A stretch of DNA of 64,000 nucleotides from Leadbetterella sp. (GCA_019638185.1 JAHBUH010000004.1:163411-227410), one strand, 5' to 3'. Counted from the stretch's first letter, positions 9,313 to 19,069 are shown. The notes: a model not told the origin generated them from the letters alone. Program-made: numbers and translations.

Positions 9313-10599
9313 ATGGAAATATTTATAATTCTGTTCCTGATTCTGCTGAATGGAATATTTTCGATGTCTGAGATCGCACTGGTCTCGTCTCGCAAAGCCA
9401 AACTGGAAATCGCTGCTAAAAACGGAAAAAAAAGTGCTGCAGAAGCCCTGGAGCTGGCCAATTCCCCGGGCCGTTTCTTATCCACCGTACAAATTGGAAT
9501 TACAGTTATCGGAATTCTGACCGGTATTTACTCCGGCGATACATTCAAAGGTTATCTTATCCCTTATCTGCAGGGCATGGGCATGCCGGCCGCCTACGCA
9601 GATAACGTAGCCGTGGCGCTGATCACGGTTCTTGTTACCTTCCTGACCCTGATCTTTGGAGAGCTGGTACCCAAAAGAATAGGCATGGCCATTCCTGAGG
9701 ATATCGCCACCACCGTGGTGAGGCCCATGAATATCCTTTCCAAAATCGCTTCGCCGTTTATCTGGCTGCTCAGCAAGTCTTCCGACCTCATTTTCAAGCT
9801 GATCGGATTAAAGGAAAATGACAATTCCGTAACGGAAGAAGAGATCAAGAATATCATCCAGGAAGGCGCCTCTGACGGGACCATCGAGGAAATTGAGCAC
9901 GAGATCGTTCAGAACGTATTTCAGCTGGGTGACCGCAAGATCACTTCGCTGATGACCAGTGTGAATGATATCAGCTTCCTGGACCTGGATGACAGCCCCG
10001 AAGAGAACCGGGAGAAGATCATCGAGAAAAAACACTCCATTTACCCGGTCTGCAAAGACGGGATCAATGACATCAAAGGGCTGCTTTACATCAAAGACCT
10101 GCTGGGAAAATCACTGGACAAGGAGCTGGAAGACCTGGAGCCCATCCTGAGGCCCGCTCTGTATATCGCTGAAAATAACCACGCCTACCAGGTGCTGGAG
10201 AAGTTCCAGGAAGAGCGTATCCACTTCGGGGTAATCGTGGATGAGTATGGCTCAGTGGCGGGTATCGTGACCATGAATGACATTCTGGATGCGCTGGTGG
10301 GCGATATCTCCGAGACCAATGAGTTTGAATACGAGATCGTGGAGCGGGAAGACGGCAGCTTCCTGATCGATGCCGCCCTGCCTTTTGATGACTTCCTCAG
10401 CGAATTCGAAATAGACTTACCTAACCGCAAAGAGTACAACGGTTTTGATACCATGGGTGGCTTTGCCCTCCACATCCTGAAAGAGATCCCTACCACCGGT
10501 GAGAAGTTTTACTGGGAAGATTATGTCTTTGAGGTGATGGACATGGATAAAAACCGGGTAGATAAAATTCTGGTAAGTAAAACCAATCCTGACGAATGA
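9313..10599 (+). CDS. CNNM/CorC-family membrane protein (DUF21-CBS-CorC)
   Basis: Inner-membrane protein of the HlyC/CorC family, now understood mainly as Mg2+ transporters or regulators; many are annotated as hemolysins. Domains: DUF21/CNNM transmembrane region with three to four TM segments (1-170), two CBS domains (about 200-330, with GVIVDEYGSVAGIVTMNDIL) that bind adenine nucleotides, and a C-terminal CorC_HlyC domain (about 345-420). 428 aa is full length. pyrE starts inside the last codons (ATGA overlap), so the pair is co-transcribed. Confidence 0.9.
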   Translation: MEIFIILFLILLNGIFSMSEIALVSSRKAKLEIAAKNGKKSAAEALELANSPGRFLSTVQIGITVIGILTGIYSGDTFKGYLIPYLQGMGMPAAYADNVAVALITVLVTFLTLIFGELVPKRIGMAIPEDIATTVVRPMNILSKIASPFIWLLSKSSDLIFKLIGLKENDNSVTEEEIKNIIQEGASDGTIEEIEHEIVQNVFQLGDRKITSLMTSVNDISFLDLDDSPEENREKIIEKKHSIYPVCKDGINDIKGLLYIKDLLGKSLDKELEDLEPILRPALYIAENNHAYQVLEKFQEERIHFGVIVDEYGSVAGIVTMNDILDALVGDISETNEFEYEIVEREDGSFLIDAALPFDDFLSEFEIDLPNRKEYNGFDTMGGFALHILKEIPTTGEKFYWEDYVFEVMDMDKNRVDKILVSKTNPDE

Positions 10600-11219
10600 A
10601 CACTGCACGAAAGATAGCGTCTTTCCTCCTGAGCACCCGGGCGGTTAAACTCAGTCCGCAAAAACCTTTCCGGTGGAGCTCAGGCTGGAATTCGCCCATT
10701 TACTGCGATAACCGAATCACGCTCTCGGATGTGGAAGCGCGTACTTTCATTAAAAAAGCGCTGGCCAAAGCCATCCGGAAAGAGTTTCCCGAAGCCACGG
10801 CCATAGCCGGGGTAGCCACGGCGGGAATAGCCCAGGGAGCCCTGGTGGCCGATTACCTGCAGCTGCCTTTTGCCTATGTGCGCCCCAAACCCAAAGAGCA
10901 CGGCATGGGTAACCAGATAGAAGGCCGGATGGAGCCGGGAAGCAAGGTAGTGGTGCTGGAAGACCTGGTGTCTACCGGCGGCAGCTCCCTGAAAGCCGCC
11001 GAAGCCCTGCAGGCCCAGGGAATAGAAGTGCTGGGCATGATAGCCATCTTCACCTACGGCTTTAAGGCGGCTGAAAAGAATTTTGCCGAAAAGCAGTTGA
11101 AACTGGTCACCCTCAGTAATTACTCCTACCTGATAGACGAGGCCGTAAAGCAGAATTACGTGAGTACCGGAGACCTGGATCTCCTGAAGAAATGGCGGCG
11201 TAAGCCTGAGGCATTTTGA
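10596..11219 (+). CDS. pyrE: Orotate phosphoribosyltransferase
   Basis: Catalyses orotate + PRPP to OMP, the fifth step of de novo pyrimidine synthesis. The PRPP-binding motif VVVLEDLVSTGGSS sits at residues 118-131. YVRPKPKEHGMGNQIEG provides the Lys/His catalytic loop. 207 aa is typical of the stand-alone enzyme. The gene overlaps the CNNM gene by four bases. No other pyr gene is nearby. Function is secure. Confidence 0.95.
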   Translation: MNTARKIASFLLSTRAVKLSPQKPFRWSSGWNSPIYCDNRITLSDVEARTFIKKALAKAIRKEFPEATAIAGVATAGIAQGALVADYLQLPFAYVRPKPKEHGMGNQIEGRMEPGSKVVVLEDLVSTGGSSLKAAEALQAQGIEVLGMIAIFTYGFKAAEKNFAEKQLKLVTLSNYSYLIDEAVKQNYVSTGDLDLLKKWRRKPEAF

Positions 11220-11297
11220 AAATAATTTGTTAATGCGCTGATTCCGTCCTGACTTTTTCTTCCCGGAGAAGGTCTAATGGGCTAAAAGATATTCCCG

Positions 11298-12440
11298 ATG
11301 AAAACTATACTTACCCTTCTGGGCCTGTGGCTTTGTATCAGTTGCGCTTCCGTAAAAAAAGAGCTTGATAACGGCCGTTATAAGCAGGCCGTGGACCTCG
11401 CCGTATCCAAACTGAAGGGGAAGAAAAAGAAATCGCCGAAGTTTGTACTGGGTCTGGAAGAAGCCTATGAATACTACCTCCAGGAAAAGCTGACCCAGGC
11501 CGATAACCTGAAACGAAAAGCGGCAGAGGGTACAGACCTGAAGATCCTGAAAATTTATGAAGAGATAGAAAGTGTGCAGGCATCTATCCGGCCTCTCCTG
11601 CCCCTGACCGATAAGAACGGGTATAAAGCGGACATCCAACTGATGGATGTGAGTGCAGAACTGGCTCAATACCGGAACAAAGCCGCCGATTTTCTCTATA
11701 CCGGCGCCCTGGATAACCTGGAAAAAGCAGCAAAAGGCGATAAAACCGCCGCACGGGAGGCCTATAGCGCATTAAAGCAGATGGAAAACATAGCCGGAGG
11801 CACCAGCCATATCCGGAAACTGCAGGAGGAAGCCAAAACACTGGGCACCACGCACATCCTTCTGGAAACCGAAATCAGCCCGAAGATCAGCCTGAGCAAG
11901 GCCGCCACCGGGCTTTTCCGGGATCTGGGATCCGAAAATCTGAATAAAACCTGGCAAACCCTCCACCTCTCTGCCGACCGCCGCCAGAAGCTGGATTACG
12001 AGGTCACCCTGGTGCTGAATGATTTTGTGATTTCCCCCGAGAAAGAAAGTACGAGGGAATACCAGGACAAAAAGGAGATCGAAGAAGAAGCCGGCTCCTC
12101 GTCCCGGAATAACGAGAAGATCAAACGCAAGGTAGAAGTAAAGGCTGACGTGATAGAACTCTACCGTTTCAAGGAAGCGGTAGTGAAGGGCCAGCTCATC
12201 ATTTATGACCGTAACGCCCGTAAGGAGCTCTATAACCAGGAAGTAAATGCCGTACAGACGTTTGAAAATTATGCGTCCACGTTTAAGGGCGACAAACGCG
12301 CCCTGAGCGATGTCAGCCGGAAAAGGATAGGCGGCAAACCTATCCCTTTCCCTACTAACGAGCAGATCCTGGCTGATGCCCTGGCCCTCCTCAAAAAGGA
12401 TATGCTGGCCAAGGCCGCCAGCCGGTATTCCGCCTATTGA
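11298..12440 (+). CDS. Lipoprotein of unknown function
   Basis: The N-terminus MKTILTLLGLWLCISCASVKK is a lipoprotein signal with the acylated Cys in CISC. The rest (380 aa) is mostly charged helices with a KGKKKKS basic patch near residue 43. It shows repeated alpha-helical character reminiscent of TPR-like accessory lipoproteins, but no family motif I recognise. It probably sits in the outer membrane or periplasm. A single gene; its stop directly abuts the stop of the convergent GH88 gene with no bases between. Confidence 0.7.
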   Translation: MKTILTLLGLWLCISCASVKKELDNGRYKQAVDLAVSKLKGKKKKSPKFVLGLEEAYEYYLQEKLTQADNLKRKAAEGTDLKILKIYEEIESVQASIRPLLPLTDKNGYKADIQLMDVSAELAQYRNKAADFLYTGALDNLEKAAKGDKTAAREAYSALKQMENIAGGTSHIRKLQEEAKTLGTTHILLETEISPKISLSKAATGLFRDLGSENLNKTWQTLHLSADRRQKLDYEVTLVLNDFVISPEKESTREYQDKKEIEEEAGSSSRNNEKIKRKVEVKADVIELYRFKEAVVKGQLIIYDRNARKELYNQEVNAVQTFENYASTFKGDKRALSDVSRKRIGGKPIPFPTNEQILADALALLKKDMLAKAASRYSAY

Positions 12441-13625
12441 TCACTTCAGATACCAGTCTTTATAGCGCTTCAGGGCCTCCAGGAAATAATAATCGGCATA
12501 AACCAGGGGCACATCGATCTCGGAGTTCAGCGGCAGCGCGCCTACGCTGTGTTTCAGCAGGAAGCCGCCGTTTTCCCCGTACGGAGCGCGATAGGCATCC
12601 GAGGCCAGTGAGCGGATCATCTGCGTAGCGTCTTTTACGTATCTCTCCTTTTCTGCCCCGGAAGTATACTGCCCCAGTTCCAGCAGAGCCGAGGCCATGA
12701 TGGCTCCGGCAGAGGCATCACGCTTAGCCTTGGGCTGCAGGGGTGCGTCAAAGTCCCAATATGGAATTTTATCTTCCGGCAGGTTAGGATGATCCAGGAT
12801 AAAGCCGGCTATGCCCTGTGCCTGCTTCAGGTAGGCGGGATCCCGGGTCATGCCGTAGAGCATGGTATAACCGTAAAGAGCCCAGGCCTGCCCGCGGGCC
12901 CAGGCCGAGGTATTGGCAGCCCCCTGCCAGGTGGCCTTACGTCGGGGTTTGCCGGTGCTCATGTCATAATCTATCACGTGATAGGAGCTGTAATCCGGCC
13001 GGAAGTGATTTTCTATGGCGGTATTGGCATGGGTCACGGCAATCTCCCTGAATTTCGAATCACCCCCGTTTTTAGTGGCCCAGATCATCATTTCCAGGTT
13101 CATCAGGTTATCAATGATCACAGGGCAGTCAAAATAGTCGTTTTTATTCCACGACTGGATAGACCGGATCTCCGGGCGGTAACGGGTGGAAAGGGCCTGA
13201 GCGCCGTTTAAAATGATGGCCTTATAGGCTTCCTTACCGGTGATGCGGTAGGCATTCCCGAAGCTGCAGTAGATCATAAAGCCCAGGTCGTGATTCCCGG
13301 TAAAATGCTGGTTAGGTTCTATGACGCCCAGCGCCCGCTCGGCTTCCTTACGGATAGCTTCGCTGCGGGTTTGTTCGTAAATATACCAGAGCGAGCCGGG
13401 ATAAAAGCCTGAGCACCACCAGGTGATATTACGGGAATCAAATTTCCCGGTCTTCTGATCGTACGACTGGGGCATTTTAGCCGGATCCGGGTTTTGGGTC
13501 ATCATGTAGCGGTATTGCTTTTCGGCGAAAGCAAAGTTTTCATCGATCAGCTTTTTCATGTCCGCCTGCCCGTATAAAGCAGAGGAACATACCAGCAAAA
13601 AAAACAGGAGTCTCATTTTTCTCAT
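12441..13625 (-). CDS. Secreted GH88 unsaturated glucuronyl hydrolase
   Basis: Removes the unsaturated uronic acid left at the non-reducing end of oligosaccharides by polysaccharide lyases, using enol-ether hydration. Signal peptide at residues 1-20 (ends ALYGQ), so periplasmic. Key acids are in place: Asp113 (NHDLGF) and Asp172 (VIIDNLMNLE), matching the two catalytic Asp residues of Bacillus UGL. AWARGQAWALYG of the (alpha/alpha)6 barrel is also present. 394 aa is normal. No lyase or SusCD partner adjoins it, so the substrate polymer is unknown. Confidence 0.9.
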   Translation of the reverse strand: MRKMRLLFFLLVCSSALYGQADMKKLIDENFAFAEKQYRYMMTQNPDPAKMPQSYDQKTGKFDSRNITWWCSGFYPGSLWYIYEQTRSEAIRKEAERALGVIEPNQHFTGNHDLGFMIYCSFGNAYRITGKEAYKAIILNGAQALSTRYRPEIRSIQSWNKNDYFDCPVIIDNLMNLEMMIWATKNGGDSKFREIAVTHANTAIENHFRPDYSSYHVIDYDMSTGKPRRKATWQGAANTSAWARGQAWALYGYTMLYGMTRDPAYLKQAQGIAGFILDHPNLPEDKIPYWDFDAPLQPKAKRDASAGAIMASALLELGQYTSGAEKERYVKDATQMIRSLASDAYRAPYGENGGFLLKHSVGALPLNSEIDVPLVYADYYFLEALKRYKDWYLK

Positions 13626-13667
13626 AGATATAAATTTTAGCTTTTAGCCGGACGGCGAACCGCTGTT

Positions 13668-14537
13668 TCACCCGAACAGCCCGCTGCTCAGGTAACGGTC
13701 GCCACGGTCACAGCATATAAACACAATAACACCCGAGTCCAGCTTTTCAGCCAGTTTCAGCGCTACGTGCGCCTGTCCGCCTGAACTGACCCCGGCAAAT
13801 ATCCCTTCTTCCTTAGCCAGCTTTACGGCCATGGCTTGGGCTTCTTCTTCAGAAACATCAAAAATGGTGTCTACCCGGGAAGGATCAAAGATTTTAGGCA
13901 GGTATTCCTCCGGCCAGCGGCGGATACCCGGGATGGAGGCACCTTCCGAGGGCTGGCAGCCCACGATCTGCACACCGGCGTTCTGCTCTTTCAGGAACAT
14001 GGAAGTGCCCATAATGGTGCCGGTAGTGCCCATAGAGGCCACAAAATGCGTGATCTCACCACCCGTATCCTTCCAGATTTCCGGGCCGGTGGTCTTGTAA
14101 TGGGCCAGGTAATTATCCGGGTTAGCAAACTGGTTAAACTGGTAGTGATCCTCCCGCCGGCCTTTCTCATCAGCATAGTCGCGGCAAGCTTCTATGGTAT
14201 CCAGCAGGGTCACTTTAGCGCCGAAGGCCTCCATGGTCAGCACCCGCTCGCGGGTGGAATTAGCCGGCATAACCAGCTCTATGGGGTATTTATACAGCGA
14301 TGCCAGCATAGCCAGCGCTATGCCTGTATTGCCGCTGGTAGCCTCTATCAGGTTTATCCCCGGCCGGATCTCGCCCCGCGCCATGGCACTTTGGATCATA
14401 TTCAGGGCCGGCCGGTCTTTCACACTTCCGCCCGGGTTATTCCCTTCCAGCTTTCCGTAGATTTTTACGCGGGGATTAGGATTCAGGTTCCCGATCTCCG
14501 CCAGCGGCGTATGGCCGATCAATTCTGTTAAGCGCAT
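13668..14537 (-). CDS. cysM: Cysteine synthase B
   Basis: PLP enzyme that makes cysteine from O-acetylserine and sulfide (CysM types also use thiosulfate). The Schiff-base Lys40 lies in NNPGGSVKDR, the substrate loop is EATSGNTGIA, and the phosphate-binding loop is SMGTTGTIMG. Length 289 aa and the IPGIRRWPEEYLP segment favour CysM over CysK. A single gene with its own -7 element; no other sulfur genes are present. Confidence 0.93.
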   Translation of the reverse strand: MRLTELIGHTPLAEIGNLNPNPRVKIYGKLEGNNPGGSVKDRPALNMIQSAMARGEIRPGINLIEATSGNTGIALAMLASLYKYPIELVMPANSTRERVLTMEAFGAKVTLLDTIEACRDYADEKGRREDHYQFNQFANPDNYLAHYKTTGPEIWKDTGGEITHFVASMGTTGTIMGTSMFLKEQNAGVQIVGCQPSEGASIPGIRRWPEEYLPKIFDPSRVDTIFDVSEEEAQAMAVKLAKEEGIFAGVSSGGQAHVALKLAEKLDSGVIVFICCDRGDRYLSSGLFG

Positions 14538-14556
14538 GTTTAAATAACGTAAGCAA

Positions 14557-14564
14557 CAAAACTA
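14557..14564 (-). promoter_or_regulatory. -7 promoter element for cysM
   Basis: TAGTTTTG on the minus strand, 20 bases upstream of the cysM start; exact match to TAnnTTTG. Confidence 0.5.
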
Positions 14565-14664
14565 AGGTATTCTCTAAAAATAATCCTGTTTATTTAACTT
14601 TTTTTGAGGGGGCGATGCAACATCCCCCCGGGAAAGCTGTCTTTACATTGAAACCTGAATAAGA

Positions 14665-15216
14665 TTGCAATTCTTTACAACCCGGGACGAGACCGCTAAG
14701 CTGGTAGAGTTATGCCGTAATGGCAATTCTAAAGCTCAGTACGAGCTGTACAGGCTTTATTCCAAAGCCATGTACAATACCTCCCTGCGGATTGTAGGAA
14801 ACCGGGAAGAGGCAGAAGATGTACTCCAGGAAGCTTTTTTAGACGGTTTCATGCGCATCAACTTTTACCGCGGAGAGTCTACGTTCGGGGCCTGGCTGAA
14901 GGCCATTGTGGTGAATAAGAGCATTGCCCGGCTACGTACCCGGCGGCTGCAGTTTGAAGACATCGGCACGGTGAGAGTGGATACCGAAACAGATGAAGAG
15001 GACGATTTTGAAGAGGACGTTAATACAATACAGGTTTTGAAAATGCTAATGAACGAGTTATCTTCTGGATATCGCCTGGTATTGAGCCTGTATCTTTTTG
15101 AGGGCTATGACCACAGGGAGATCAGTGAAATACTGGGCATATCGGAGGTGACCTCACGCTCGCAATTTATACGGGCCAAGCAAAAACTTCTGGAACTATA
15201 CAAGGCAAGAAGATGA
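14665..15216 (+). CDS. ECF-type RNA polymerase sigma factor
   Basis: Sigma-70 family factor of the extracytoplasmic type. Region 2 spans about 30-100 (GNREEAEDVLQEAFLDGF, then TFGAWLKAIVVNKSIARLR). Region 4 with its helix-turn-helix spans about 130-178 (DHREISEILGISEVTSRSQFI). The start is a TTG: an in-frame TGA three codons upstream (14656) excludes a longer form, and the next Met falls inside region 2. It overlaps the next gene by four bases (ATGA), as sigma/anti-sigma pairs do. Target genes are not evident. Confidence 0.9.
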   Translation: MQFFTTRDETAKLVELCRNGNSKAQYELYRLYSKAMYNTSLRIVGNREEAEDVLQEAFLDGFMRINFYRGESTFGAWLKAIVVNKSIARLRTRRLQFEDIGTVRVDTETDEEDDFEEDVNTIQVLKMLMNELSSGYRLVLSLYLFEGYDHREISEILGISEVTSRSQFIRAKQKLLELYKARR

Positions 15217-15698
15217 AACTGGAAGAGTATATCAGACAAAATAAAGCTGCGTTCGAGGAGGAAGCCCCCCTGGAAGCCTGGACGAAGATCCGGCAGCAGC
15301 TACCCCGCCGGAAGACCCCCTGGGCTACTTATATCCGGTACGCCGCCGCCCTGCTGGTATTCCTGGGTGCAGGTTACCTGATAGGGCTGAAAAGCGGGAA
15401 TCCGGAACTGGCAGAACTGGAAACCTACGATGCCGCCCTGGTGACCTACGCCCATAAGGTGGATCAGAAAAAAGCCCGCCTGGAAACGCTGGTCAGCAAT
15501 CAGCCCGAGCTGGAAGAAACCTTTAGCAAAGACCTTTCCGACCTCCAGAAAGATTTTGAATACCTGAAGGCGCAGCTGCCCAATAACCCGAACCGGGAGG
15601 CCATTATTAACGCCATGATCAGCAATCTGGAAGGGCAGATAGAACTGCTTAACCAGCAGACACGGATCGCTGAAAAACGTGTGAAAAATTACTTATAA
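15213..15698 (+). CDS. Single-TM protein, putative anti-sigma factor
   Basis: 161 aa. A cytoplasmic N-terminal stretch (1-45) contains EEEAPLEAWTKIRQQL, similar in style to the short sigma-binding helix of Bacteroidota anti-sigma factors. One TM helix follows (about 46-62, YAAALLVFLGAGYLIGL). The periplasmic part is strongly helical and probably coiled coil. The overlap with the sigma gene and the topology support an anti-sigma role, but no zinc-binding HxxxCxxC motif is present. The assignment is inference from context. Confidence 0.65.
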   Translation: MKLEEYIRQNKAAFEEEAPLEAWTKIRQQLPRRKTPWATYIRYAAALLVFLGAGYLIGLKSGNPELAELETYDAALVTYAHKVDQKKARLETLVSNQPELEETFSKDLSDLQKDFEYLKAQLPNNPNREAIINAMISNLEGQIELLNQQTRIAEKRVKNYL

Positions 15699-15700
15699 CT

Positions 15701-16714
15701 ATGAAAAAAGTAATTTGTTTGCTTCTGTTATTTACTGCAAAACAGGCCCTGGCCATTCCCGAGGGCTGGGTGGAAAAAGTAAAGCAATTTAACCTGAACT
15801 TTGATGCCAAAAACATTGTACAGGTGAATGTTACCAATAAGTTCGGGAATGTGAAGGTGGTGCACTGGGATAAAAAAACCATCCGGGTGGATGTGACCCT
15901 AAAGGCCAATGCCGTCAATAATACGCTGATAGACCGGTACCTGAATAATATTGATATCAAAAACACGGTCAAGAATAATGTGGTGATCCTGCATACCTGG
16001 ATGGGCAGTTCGGCCCTGATCCAGGCACGTGACAGCAAAACCAGCTATTGTACCGTAGACTACCTGATCTATATGCCCGCTAATATTAACCTGCGGGTGA
16101 ATAACAGCTTCGGAGACGTAGAGCTACCTGATTTTTACGCCGCGCTGGACATAAGCATGGAGCACGGTAACCTTAAAGCCCCGGTGATCAATAACACTCA
16201 CAGTAACGTGAACATGCGCTTCAGTACGGCTCAGATCCGGGAGCTGGTGGGCGCCACCCTGAATTCCGTTAACTCCAATGTGCGGATCAATACCGTTAAA
16301 AACGCCGACCTTACCTGTGAAAAGGGCGTACTGGTGGCCGATAACATGGAAAACATCAAAGGATTTCTGCGGTATTCAAAATCGGTTTTAAATAACCTGG
16401 GCGAGGTGATCGAACTGAACATATCTTTTGCAAATGAACTGAAGCTGGGGAACCTGAATGAAGACCTGAAGAAGCTGATGATCAATACCAACTACTCCGA
16501 TATCCAGATTCCTTCCGTAGATGGCATCCTGAATGTACAGACCACTAACGGCCAGTTTTTCCTGAGTCAGGGCATAGATGCCAAAGTTAAAAAAGACATC
16601 AGCAAGAGCAGCCCGAAGACCAATTATTTTGATGCGGTGATCGGGGAAGAAGATACCCCGAAACGGGTGATCATTATCAAGGCGAATAACGGGGATGTGA
16701 AGATCAGAAAGTGA
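15701..16714 (+). CDS. Secreted beta-rich protein (DUF4097-like adhesin fold)
   Basis: 337 aa with a signal peptide (1-18, ending ALA). The mature part consists of repeated short beta strands rich in Asn and Val (VNVTNKFGNVKVVHW, VNNSFGDVELPDF, TNYSDIQIPSVDG, NNGDVKIRK). This pattern of N-x-x-G-D/N-V turns marks the DUF4097 putative-adhesin beta-helix. It starts three bases after the putative anti-sigma gene, so it is the third gene of the sigma operon. The role may be envelope sensing or surface structure; none is demonstrated. Confidence 0.7.
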   Translation: MKKVICLLLLFTAKQALAIPEGWVEKVKQFNLNFDAKNIVQVNVTNKFGNVKVVHWDKKTIRVDVTLKANAVNNTLIDRYLNNIDIKNTVKNNVVILHTWMGSSALIQARDSKTSYCTVDYLIYMPANINLRVNNSFGDVELPDFYAALDISMEHGNLKAPVINNTHSNVNMRFSTAQIRELVGATLNSVNSNVRINTVKNADLTCEKGVLVADNMENIKGFLRYSKSVLNNLGEVIELNISFANELKLGNLNEDLKKLMINTNYSDIQIPSVDGILNVQTTNGQFFLSQGIDAKVKKDISKSSPKTNYFDAVIGEEDTPKRVIIIKANNGDVKIRK

Positions 16715-16774
16715 GGGCGGATTTGAACTTATTCGGCTAATGCGCCCTTATATTAGAAACTTACAGAACTTTCT

Positions 16775-17149
16775 ATGCATTCCCAACCCAAAAAGACCCT
16801 TATCCTCGGAGCCAGCACAAACCCTACGCGTTATGCTAATATGGCCACGCACCGCTTACTGAGTCACGGCCATGAAGTAGTGCTTCTGGGCCGCCGCACC
16901 GGGGAAGTAGCCGGTCACCCCATCCTGAAAGATACCACTGAGATCAGCCGGGACATCCATACGGTCACGCTTTATCTTTCCGAAGAAAACCAAAAGGCGT
17001 ATGAAGATTTTATCCTGGAGCTGAAACCGCAACGCGTGATCTTTAATCCCGGCGCAGAAAACCCGGATTTTGAAGAAAAGCTGAAAGCGGCCGGTATAGA
17101 ACCCCTGGAGGCCTGCACCCTGGTGATGCTGGCTACGGGGCTGTTTTAG
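16775..17149 (+). CDS. CoA-binding domain protein (YccU type)
   Basis: 124-aa stand-alone Rossmann-like CoA-binding protein. It begins KKTLILGASTNPTRYANMATHRLLSHGHEV, the nucleotide-binding loop of the CoA_binding_2 family, and ends with an ACTLVMLATG segment. The biological role of these proteins is unknown. Single gene. Confidence 0.85.
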   Translation: MHSQPKKTLILGASTNPTRYANMATHRLLSHGHEVVLLGRRTGEVAGHPILKDTTEISRDIHTVTLYLSEENQKAYEDFILELKPQRVIFNPGAENPDFEEKLKAAGIEPLEACTLVMLATGLF

Positions 17150-17217
17150 AGCGGGGCCCGGGCTCTTCTGATGGGACTATCCTACCGGATTTCCACCGGC
17201 CGGATGCTTATGATGCC

Positions 17218-17898
17218 TTACTGCCGGGTCCAGATCTCCTTTATGGGATCGCCCTTTGAGCTTTTACCGGAGTGAATCCACTCGTTTCCGCTGACAGATG
17301 CATCAAACTGCAGTTCAGCACCTACGCGGGAGTTATCGCGGGAGAAAAATTCAATGGTCTCCGTATATTTCCCGTCTTTCAGTGTGTATCTTCCGCCGCC
17401 GGTTCCTGAAAACTCGCCGCTCTGGGTGTTAATGGCCAGCCATTGAAAATGGCCGTCTGCCATCATCTTGTAGGTTCTCCTGGCACCCGGCGTGATTTTT
17501 CCCATTTCCCCCTGGGCATTGGCGCGCCCGGTGATCACCCAGAGTCCGGTAAGGGCGTTTTGGGCCCGTGCATCCACCCGGTCAAAACTCACCCCGTTAA
17601 ACTCCAGGCCCTTCTTTTTGGCTTTGAAAATATAAGACTGCGGGGTTCCTACCATGGAGGGATCGGCTGAATTAAACTCCACGTGGATGTGCACGCTTCC
17701 GCCTTTCTGCACCTCATATTTTCCGCCCCAGGTTTTAAGAAACGTATCCGGCTTATATTCGGTGACCGAAATGTAATTTCCCGTAGCCAGGATCAGGGTG
17801 GTTTTATCCGCACCGCTGTTTTTCCAGCCGCCGGCCAGCGTCTGGCCTGCAGAGGAAATTGCCATCAGGCAAAAAAGAGATAAGATCAGAGACTTCAT
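17218..17898 (-). CDS. Secreted protein with two lipocalin-like halves
   Basis: 226 aa, start chosen at 17898 because it gives a proper signal peptide (MKSLILSLFCLMAISSAGQ). Longer in-frame forms run antisense through the start of hisB. The mature protein has two related beta-rich units, each opening LAGGW or LTGLWV and continuing with a TYKMM or TLILA strand. This is the layout of Bacteroidota lipocalin-like/DUF4488 proteins that bind small hydrophobic ligands. No function is known to me. Divergent from hisB. Confidence 0.72.
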   Translation of the reverse strand: MKSLILSLFCLMAISSAGQTLAGGWKNSGADKTTLILATGNYISVTEYKPDTFLKTWGGKYEVQKGGSVHIHVEFNSADPSMVGTPQSYIFKAKKKGLEFNGVSFDRVDARAQNALTGLWVITGRANAQGEMGKITPGARRTYKMMADGHFQWLAINTQSGEFSGTGGGRYTLKDGKYTETIEFFSRDNSRVGAELQFDASVSGNEWIHSGKSSKGDPIKEIWTRQ

Positions 17899-17919
17899 GT
17901 TATTACAGGTTTTGAGCAT

Positions 17920-17927
17920 TAAATTTG
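17920..17927 (+). promoter_or_regulatory. -7 promoter element for hisB
   Basis: TAAATTTG matches TAnnTTTG exactly. It predicts a transcript start about 11 bases before the hisB ATG at 17945, so a very short leader without a histidine attenuator. Confidence 0.55.
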
Positions 17928-17944
17928 CGTCAAAAAAAAGATAA

Positions 17945-19069
17945 ATGCCGAAAGTACTTTTTATAGACCGCGACGGAACCATCATTGCCGAACCGCCCGT
18001 GGATTTCCAGGTAGATTCCCTCGAAAAGCTGGAATTCCTCCCGAAAGCCATTTCAAATTTAAGAAAAATATCGGAAGAAAAAGAATTTGAGCTGGCCATG
18101 GTGACTAACCAGGACGGACTGGGGACCGATTCTTTCCCCGAAAATACCTTCTGGCCGGCCCACCAGAAAATGATGCGTACGCTGGAAAATGAGAATGTAC
18201 ATTTCGATGAGGTATTTATTGACCGCAGTTTTGAGCATGAAAATGCCCCTACCCGGAAGCCCCGTACGGGACTGCTGGGTAAATATACCGGGAATGAGGC
18301 CTATGACCTGGCCGGATCTTTTGTGCTGGGCGACCGCCTGACCGACATGCAGCTGGCCGTGAACCTGGGTGCCCGGGGGATTTTCATTGGGAAAGAACTG
18401 CCGGAAAGCGCTACCGATGAGCAAAAAAAAGCCACTGCCCTGGTTACCGATGACTGGGACAGGATCTATGAATTTCTGAAGATGCCGGAGCGCATTGCGG
18501 AAGTGCAGCGTACCACTAAAGAGACCGACATTTACATCCGGCTGAACCTGGACGGCCAGGGGAAAAGTGATATCGTCACCGGCCTGGGATTCTTTGACCA
18601 CATGCTGGATCAGCTGGCCCGCCATTCAGGCGCGGATCTGACCATCCGGGTGAAAGGGGACCTGCACATTGATGAGCACCATACCATTGAAGATACGGCC
18701 CTTGCCCTGGGTGAAGCCTACCTTAACGCTCTCGGCGATAAGAAGGGCATCAGCCGCTACGGGTACCTGCTGCCCATGGACGAGTGCCTGGCCCAGGTGG
18801 CCATTGATTTCTCCGGGCGTCCCTGGCTGGTATGGGATGCAGAATTCCGGCGCGAGAAGATCGGTGAAATGCCCACTGAAATGTTCATGCATTTCTTCAA
18901 ATCCTTCTCTGACACTTCCAAAAGCAACCTGAATATCAAGGTGGAAGGCGATAACGAGCACCACAAAATAGAATCTATTTTCAAAGCCTGGGCCAAAGCC
19001 ATTAAAATGGCTGTGAAGCGCGATCTAAAGGAGATAGACCGCCTGCCCAGCACGAAGGGCGTACTTTAA
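17945..19069 (+). CDS. hisB: Bifunctional histidinol-phosphatase / imidazoleglycerol-phosphate dehydratase
   Basis: Catalyses two steps of histidine synthesis. The N-terminal HAD phosphatase (1-165) has the nucleophile motif FIDRDGTII (Asp8, Asp10). The C-terminal dehydratase (about 180-374) carries the paired metal sites [30 protein letters not shown] and [17 protein letters not shown]. 374 aa is full length for the fused form. The remaining his genes are absent from the window; Bacteroidota usually keep them in one operon, so this copy is separated. Confidence 0.95.
   Translation: MPKVLFIDRDGTIIAEPPVDFQVDSLEKLEFLPKAISNLRKISEEKEFELAMVTNQDGLGTDSFPENTFWPAHQKMMRTLENENVHFDEVFIDRSFEHENAPTRKPRTGLLGKYTGNEAYDLAGSFVLGDRLTDMQLAVNLGARGIFIGKELPESATDEQKKATALVTDDWDRIYEFLKMPERIAEVQRTTKETDIYIRLNLDGQGKSDIVTGLGFFDHMLDQLARHSGADLTIRVKGDLHIDEHHTIEDTALALGEAYLNALGDKKGISRYGYLLPMDECLAQVAIDFSGRPWLVWDAEFRREKIGEMPTEMFMHFFKSFSDTSKSNLNIKVEGDNEHHKIESIFKAWAKAIKMAVKRDLKEIDRLPSTKGVL

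Noticed and set aside
17899-18099. Longer 293-aa form of the lipocalin-like protein
   Set aside because: The extra 67 residues run antisense into the hisB coding start and push the signal peptide inside the protein.
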